Source: CAZSGN01 sp964606415 (lineage in GTDB: Bacteria > Bacteroidota > Bacteroidia > Bacteroidales > JBBRXJ01). Taken from it: 9,654 bases of DNA. A model generated the notes under the pieces. The model was not told where the DNA came from. It did not search any database and worked only from the letters and a program-made list of their open reading frames with translations. Below are positions 5,548 through 9,654 of this stretch, piece after piece. Where the stretch lies: the NCBI GenBank assembly GCA_964606415.1, contig CAZSGN010000092.1, positions 1 through 9,654 on the forward strand, read 5' to 3'. The translations under genes and the position numbers were made by a program. Position 1 is the first letter of the stretch, and the number at the start of each line of letters is the position of its first letter.

Positions 5548-6417
5548 ATGTCAGAAAGCAATAAAAACAGTTTTTTCCGCAAAAAGAAAACTTTAAATAT
5601 TAACGGACGCATTTTTTCTTTAGAAACACCCAAAATAATGGGCATTTTAAATGCAACTCCTGATTCTTTCTATGACGGCGGAATACATTATTCAGAACAC
5701 GCAGCCATCGACCATGCGGTCAAAATGGTGGAAGAAGGAGCTGATATCCTTGACATCGGCAGTTACTCTTCCAGGCCAGGAGCAACAGACATACCTCCTG
5801 AAGAAGAATGGCAACGACTTAAAACGATTCTTCCGGCAATAAGAAGAGAACTACCTGACACCATCATCTCTCTTGACACCTTTAGATCATCAATTGCAGA
5901 AAAATCGGTAAAAGAATATAACATCAACGTTATTAACGACATATCCGGTGGGAAACTGGATCCGGATATGTATCAGACAATCAGTCGGTTAAACATTCCA
6001 TATATTTTCATGCACATGAAAGGAACACCTCAAAATATGCAAAGAAAAAACCATTATCATAATCTGCTTAAAGAAATATTGTATTATTTTTCAGAAGGAA
6101 TCAAACAATTGAAAGATGCTGGAATTAAAGATGTCATTATTGATCCTGGATTTGGATTTGCCAAAGATATCAGTCAAAACTTTGAACTTTTGCGCAATTT
6201 AAACCTTTTAAATTTTACTGAAACACCTGTTTTGGCAGGGCTATCAAGGAAATCCATGATATATAAAACGCTTGGCAAAACGCCTGATGAAAGCTTAAAC
6301 GGCACCATTGCCCTGAATGCTATTGCCCTTGAAAAAGGAGCAGACATTCTGCGCGTGCATGACGTAAAAGAAGGGATTGAATTGAGAGATTTAATGCTTG
6401 CTTATAAAGGCAAATAA
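5548..6417 (+). CDS. folP: Dihydropteroate synthase
   Basis: FolP condenses 6-hydroxymethyl-dihydropterin pyrophosphate with p-aminobenzoate to give dihydropteroate, and is the sulfonamide target. The 289-residue protein is a complete TIM-barrel enzyme with every family landmark: loop 1 NATPDSF (35-41), loop 2 DIGSYSSRPG (69-78), Asp110 in SLDTFR, NDISGG (130-135), MHMKG (155-159), DPGFGFAK (199-206), GLSRKS (231-236) with the substrate-binding Lys235, and RVHD (269-272). A short basic N-terminal tail (1-28) precedes the barrel. It opens a rightward unit from the gap it shares with tmk. cdaA follows after 129 bp; I recall folP next to cdaA in other Bacteroidota. The gap between them contains a terminator-like inverted repeat, so coupling may be partial. 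Confidence 0.96.
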   Translation: MSESNKNSFFRKKKTLNINGRIFSLETPKIMGILNATPDSFYDGGIHYSEHAAIDHAVKMVEEGADILDIGSYSSRPGATDIPPEEEWQRLKTILPAIRRELPDTIISLDTFRSSIAEKSVKEYNINVINDISGGKLDPDMYQTISRLNIPYIFMHMKGTPQNMQRKNHYHNLLKEILYYFSEGIKQLKDAGIKDVIIDPGFGFAKDISQNFELLRNLNLLNFTETPVLAGLSRKSMIYKTLGKTPDESLNGTIALNAIALEKGADILRVHDVKEGIELRDLMLAYKGK

Positions 6418-6420
6418 ATA

Positions 6421-6500
6421 TCAGAACTTTTATCACTAAACCTGAAAATAATTGCATTGAAAGAGATTTAACAATAAACACAAAGTTCTGAATATTTTTT
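6421..6500 (+). terminator. Long-loop inverted repeat with T run after folP (possible terminator or attenuator)
   Basis: TCAGAACTTT (6421-6430) pairs perfectly with AAAGTTCTGA (6482-6491) over 10 bp. ATATTTTTT (6492-6500) follows. The 51-nt loop is longer than usual for an intrinsic terminator. A second partner, AAGTTCTG at 6509-6516, could pair with the same left arm over 8 bp, giving an alternative fold. It starts 3 bp after the folP stop. Confidence 0.4.
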
Positions 6501-6546
6501 GTAATTTCAAGTTCTGCAATAAACACATTATTTATAGAGAAACAGC

Positions 6547-7338
6547 ATGATTGAAGCTTTTATCCCCATAAGAATATTAGACATCATAGACATCCTGTTG
6601 GTCGCATATCTATTATACAGGTTATATATATTAATCAGGGGGACAGCAGCGCTAAATATTTTTATTGGTATTTTCTCCTTATATATTTTCTGGCTAATTG
6701 TCCGATCACTTAATATGCGTCTCTTGGGCTCTATTCTTGGCCAGGTGATCGGTGTAGGCGTCATAGCCCTGATCATCGTATTTCAACAAGAAATAAGAAG
6801 ATTTCTTCTATACATAGGCTCGCAATATTTCGGCACACCTTTAACCCTACAAAACTTTTTCAAACTCAAACTACGTACACAAATTGACATCCGTATCAAA
6901 TCAATTGTTAAAGCCTGCATCAATATGGCAGCATCCAAAACAGGTGCCTTAATCGTCATTGCCAGGCGCTCTGAACTAGGCATTTATACCAAAACAGGTG
7001 ATTTGCTCAATGCCAACACATCAAGCCGGTTACTGGAAACCATCTTTTCAAAAAACAGCCCGCTACACGATGGGGCTGTCATTATTCGAAAAGATCGCAT
7101 TCACGCAGCAAGATGTATTTTACCTGTCTCACAAAACATTAACCTGCCCCCCCAGTTTGGATTAAGACACAGAGCAGCATTAGGTATTTCAGAGCTCACT
7201 GACGCTTTTGTTATTATTGTATCCGAAGAGAGAGGCGAATTATCTGTTGCTGAGAATGGTAAACTAACCACCAATCTTAGTTCAAAAGAATTAATTAAAA
7301 TTCTGGAAGAAAATTTTGCGGAAAACCCTAACCCATGA
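6547..7338 (+). CDS. cdaA: Diadenylate cyclase, c-di-AMP synthase
   Basis: CdaA makes the second messenger cyclic di-AMP from two ATP at the inner face of the membrane; c-di-AMP typically governs potassium, osmotic and cell-wall homeostasis. The 263-residue protein has the usual CdaA plan: three N-terminal membrane helices (about 10-30, 35-54 and 62-80) followed by a DisA_N cyclase domain. Diagnostic motifs are intact: TGALIVIAR (132-140), the catalytic DGA (175-177) in SPLHDGAVI, and GLRHRAALG (205-213) with RHR at 207-209, followed by SEERGELS (226-233). The cyclase is therefore predicted active. No cdaR or glmM homologue, the usual Firmicutes partners, is in this window. It lies behind folP and converges on plsY. 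Confidence 0.96.
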   Translation: MIEAFIPIRILDIIDILLVAYLLYRLYILIRGTAALNIFIGIFSLYIFWLIVRSLNMRLLGSILGQVIGVGVIALIIVFQQEIRRFLLYIGSQYFGTPLTLQNFFKLKLRTQIDIRIKSIVKACINMAASKTGALIVIARRSELGIYTKTGDLLNANTSSRLLETIFSKNSPLHDGAVIIRKDRIHAARCILPVSQNINLPPQFGLRHRAALGISELTDAFVIIVSEERGELSVAENGKLTTNLSSKELIKILEENFAENPNP

Positions 7339-7376
7339 ACATAAAAAATATTCTGGAATACAATTTAATTGCAACC

Positions 7377-7409
7377 AAACAACTTAATATAACAGTATAT
7401 GTGTTGTTT
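7377..7409. terminator. Hairpin between convergent cdaA and plsY
   Basis: AAACAAC (7377-7383) pairs with GTTGTTT (7403-7409), and ATATA (7387-7391) with TATAT (7396-7400) around the loop ACAG, with a small internal loop between the stems. It sits between two convergent genes, where a bidirectional terminator is expected. There is no strong T run on either side, so the role is uncertain. Confidence 0.35.
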
Positions 7410-7437
7410 CACCATTAAAATAAGAGTAGAACCAATT

Positions 7438-8073
7438 TTATAAACGGGTAAAAAATTTCACCTTCGATTCTTCATTATTTAAAAGACGATGAATATTCTT
7501 CTTATGAGTCAAAACCACCAACAAAGGAGCAAGAATAGAAAAAATAATCATTGATATATTATCAACCTTATAAATAAAGAGCACAAGAATAGCAAAAGCA
7601 ATAGCTGAAGATATAGAGCTCAAAGACACATATTTTGATAAAAGAAGTGTAACGATAAAAACACCTGCTGTAATAAGCGTAATAACTGGCACAATGGCAA
7701 GAATAATCCCCAACAAAGTAGCAACGCCTTTCCCTCCTTTAAACCCGGCATAAACCGGGAAGATATGTCCTATTACTGCTAAAACGCCTAACAATATCTG
7801 CATCGTCATATAGATACCATCACCACTTTTACCAGGCAAGATCAATAATATTAAAGAAACAGCAGCAAACCCTTTAAGTATATCAAAAAACAAAACGGGA
7901 ATGCCTACTTTCGGCCCCAAAACACGGATCGTATTGGTTGCGCCAGCATTGCCACTCCCATAATCCCTCACATCCTTATCAAAAAACAGCTTCCCCACCC
8001 AAACAGATGTGGGAATAGCACCGATTAAATAAGCAAGGGGGAAAATTAAAAATTCAATAGTATCTAATTGCAT
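7438..8073 (-). CDS. plsY: Glycerol-3-phosphate acyltransferase (acyl-phosphate dependent)
   Basis: PlsY is the membrane enzyme that transfers an acyl group from acyl-phosphate to sn-1 of glycerol 3-phosphate, starting phospholipid synthesis together with PlsX (not in this window). From the ATG at 8073 the protein has 211 residues, typical for PlsY, with several hydrophobic segments. Conserved motifs are GSGNAGATN (39-47), GHIFPVYAGFKGGKGVAT (102-119) and HKKNIHRLL (190-198). The open frame extends upstream to 8295, but that extension overlaps lysC on the other strand, does not look like PlsY and crosses a strong promoter signal (8101-8132), so I reject it. The gene is transcribed alone, diverging from lysC and converging on cdaA. 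Confidence 0.96.
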   Translation of the reverse strand: MQLDTIEFLIFPLAYLIGAIPTSVWVGKLFFDKDVRDYGSGNAGATNTIRVLGPKVGIPVLFFDILKGFAAVSLILLILPGKSGDGIYMTMQILLGVLAVIGHIFPVYAGFKGGKGVATLLGIILAIVPVITLITAGVFIVTLLLSKYVSLSSISSAIAFAILVLFIYKVDNISMIIFSILAPLLVVLTHKKNIHRLLNNEESKVKFFTRL

Positions 8074-8100
8074 TGGAAAAGTTCTGAGAAAATCAGGGAG

Positions 8101-8132
8101 CAAAATTAAGAATAATTTGCCATTTTTGCAAA
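8101..8132 (-). promoter_or_regulatory. plsY promoter (Bacteroidota -33/-7 type)
   Basis: On the minus strand TTTG (8132-8129), a 20-bp spacer and TAATTTTG (8108-8101) match the Bacteroidota housekeeping promoter TTTG/TAnnTTTG with correct spacing. This is the cleanest promoter in the window. It predicts a leader of about 20-25 nt before the plsY ATG at 8073. Confidence 0.65.
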
Positions 8133-8164
8133 ACTGAAAACACAAACAGTAAAAATACACGCTC

Positions 8165-9478
8165 ATGAAAATATTTAAATTTGGAGGTACATCTGTTGGC
8201 TCAGCTGATCGGATGAAAAATGTAGCAGATCTCATTATTAACAATAAAGAACCAATAATTATTGTTCTTTCTGCTATGTCAGGAACCACCAACAAACTGG
8301 TTGAAATATCTGACTACCTGTACAAAAAAAACTTTGAAACAACCAATGAGCTTATTGATACACTTTATTCTAATTATATAAATGTTATTGGCGACTTATA
8401 TGAACAACAAAAAACAAAAACTGCAGCAAAGAAAATAATCAAAGAATGCTTTAAAACAATTCAACATTTTGTAGGTAGTTCCTTCGATGAGGAAGGAGAA
8501 CGAACTATTCTGGCGCAAGGTGAAATCATCTCCACCAATCTTTTCCACCTTTATTTAGCCGAAAAGGGAATTGAAGCAAAACTACTTTCCGCCCTTGATT
8601 TCATGCAAACCAACGAAAATTCAGAACCTGATTATGCCATTATAAGAAAAAAGTTAAATGCGATACTGGAAAAAAACCATAACTATCAAATATTCATCAC
8701 CCAAGGATTTATCTGCCTGAATGCCAACAAAGAAATAGACAATCTGAAACGCGGAGGAAGTGACTACACAGCTTCAATCATCGGAAACTGCACTGATGCA
8801 TCAGAAATACAAATATGGACAGACATTGATGGTATTCATAACAATGATCCACGTATTGTAGGAGAGACACATTCTCTTGAGCGGCTATCCTTTGACGAAG
8901 CTGCAGAGCTAGCCTATTTTGGAGCGAAAATACTACACCCCACCAGTATTTTACCTGCAAAATTTGCTAATATCCCTGTTATTTTAAAAAACACACTAGC
9001 CCCTGATGCACCTGGAACAACAATTACAAAAGATAAAGAAGAGGAAGGACTAAAAGCCGTCGCGGCAAAAGATAACATTACCATGATCAAAATTAAATCA
9101 GGAAGAATGCTTTTAGCCTATGGTTTTTTGCGCAAAGTCTTTGAAATTTTCGAAAGACACCAAACTGCTATTGACATGATCGCCACCTCTGAAGTAGGCG
9201 TATCAGTGACCATTGACCAGACTACTCAATTAAAAAACATCATTGAAGAGCTAAAACAGTATGGAAACGTGTCATATAAAGAAAGTCAGACTATTATTTG
9301 CCTGGTAGGTTACAAACTGGCCGAAGCAGCAGAAGTAAAAGGAAAGGTTTTTGAAACCCTGAAGAACATCCCTATCCAGATGATCTCATACGGTGGCAGC
9401 ATCCACAATATCTCAGTACTCATCAATACAGAGGATAAACAAAACGCGCTGATCAATTTAAACAAAGTTTGTCAATAA
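8165..9478 (+). CDS. lysC: Aspartate kinase, monofunctional
   Basis: Aspartokinase phosphorylates L-aspartate, the first step towards lysine, threonine, methionine and diaminopimelate. The 437-residue protein has the kinase core with KFGGTS (5-10), Glu119 in AQGE, RGGSD (196-200), TDIDGI (219-224) and FGAKILHPTS (252-261). Two C-terminal ACT-type regions follow (about 304-365 and 374-437), with typical stretches DMIATSEVGVSVTID and ISYGGSIHNISVLI. They imply feedback control by an end-product amino acid; which one cannot be read from the sequence. There is no fused homoserine dehydrogenase, so this is the LysC type and not ThrA or MetL. The ATG at 8165 gives the standard MKIFKFGGTS start. The 91-bp divergent gap to plsY has no room for a lysine riboswitch, and no good plus-strand promoter box is evident. 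Confidence 0.95.
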   Translation: MKIFKFGGTSVGSADRMKNVADLIINNKEPIIIVLSAMSGTTNKLVEISDYLYKKNFETTNELIDTLYSNYINVIGDLYEQQKTKTAAKKIIKECFKTIQHFVGSSFDEEGERTILAQGEIISTNLFHLYLAEKGIEAKLLSALDFMQTNENSEPDYAIIRKKLNAILEKNHNYQIFITQGFICLNANKEIDNLKRGGSDYTASIIGNCTDASEIQIWTDIDGIHNNDPRIVGETHSLERLSFDEAAELAYFGAKILHPTSILPAKFANIPVILKNTLAPDAPGTTITKDKEEEGLKAVAAKDNITMIKIKSGRMLLAYGFLRKVFEIFERHQTAIDMIATSEVGVSVTIDQTTQLKNIIEELKQYGNVSYKESQTIICLVGYKLAEAAEVKGKVFETLKNIPIQMISYGGSIHNISVLINTEDKQNALINLNKVCQ

Positions 9479-9654
9479 CCCACTTTTCTATTGTATTGAT
9501 ATTGAACATTATTTATCAAACGCTTTACTTTTCCTGCCCGGGATAAATAAAAAAGAAAGGCTCCCCTCCTGTATTTTTTTTTCAAAAAAGAGGGTTCTAC
9601 CACTAATTTAATGAAAGCTTGCAATTTGTTTATATGTAGATAAAACCCAAATTG

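Noticed and set aside
6320..6983. Minus-strand frames over the end of folP, the gap and the start of cdaA
   Set aside because: They lie opposite clear folP and cdaA coding sequence, and their translations have no domain-like pattern.
8074..8164. Lysine riboswitch upstream of lysC
   Set aside because: The gap is only 91 bp, half of it is taken by the plsY promoter and leader, and no riboswitch-like helices are visible.
8074..8295. 74-codon N-terminal extension of plsY
   Set aside because: It overlaps lysC on the opposite strand, crosses the best promoter signal in the window and has no PlsY-like content. The 211-residue form is the normal family length.
9564..9594. Hairpin CCCTC/GAGGG with an inner T/A stem as a lysC terminator
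   Set aside because: The outer stem is only 5 bp with a 5-nt bulge, and no T run follows on the plus strand.
1..9654. CRISPR array, tRNA, rRNA, prophage or insertion-sequence genes
   Set aside because: No regularly spaced repeats, no cloverleaf or rRNA-like sequence, and no transposase, integrase or phage protein were seen on either strand.

Overview
The window reads as a chromosomal stretch from a member of the Bacteroidota, most likely a Bacteroidales/Marinilabiliales-type organism. The base composition is AT-rich. No clear Shine-Dalgarno sequences precede the genes. Several gaps carry the Bacteroidota promoter signature (TTTG or TTG, about 20 bp, then TAnnTTTG). The gene content is also typical of the phylum, notably the DoxX-type membrane protein next to tpiA and the folP-cdaA pair. 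Nearly everything is housekeeping, with one accessory module.

Layout, left to right. Bases 1-314 (minus) are the N-terminal part of an unrecognised secreted protein that runs off the window. Bases 315-647 are non-coding. prmA (648-1478, minus) follows. A two-gene HEPN/MNT toxin-antitoxin-type module (1709-2421, minus) sits between prmA and tpiA (2544-3299, minus). Upstream of tpiA on the same strand lie a DoxX/BT_3928-like membrane protein (3365-4612) and tmk (4649-5335). tmk-doxX-tpiA reads as one transcription unit, with a possible second promoter at tpiA. From the divergent 5336-5547 gap, folP (5548-6417) and cdaA (6547-7338) run on the plus strand. plsY (7438-8073, minus) converges on cdaA. 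lysC (8165-9478, plus) diverges from plsY.

The housekeeping genes cover unrelated core functions: dTMP phosphorylation, triose phosphate isomerisation, ribosomal protein L11 methylation, folate synthesis, c-di-AMP synthesis, phospholipid acylation and the first step of the aspartate amino-acid pathway. They look grouped by conserved synteny, not by a shared pathway.

The accessory signal is at 1583-2496. The HEPN/MNT pair has a 114-bp nested inverted-repeat element directly behind its 3' end. That element has a 12-bp outer arm with one unpaired base and a 9-bp inner arm with a 2-nt bulge, which resembles the attC recombination site of integron cassettes. A 7-bp direct repeat (CTTATAA) marks both outer edges of the block, and an imperfect 21/22-bp inverted repeat containing TTGTGTTCC[G/A]TTA brackets the two genes. 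Terminator-like hairpins lie just outside on both sides. I infer an integron-like or otherwise mobile toxin-antitoxin cassette inserted between tpiA and prmA. This comes from sequence structure alone and no integrase is visible.

Several obvious open frames are too long at the 5' end. The starts of prmA, plsY and the DoxX protein were shortened here, for reasons given in each entry.
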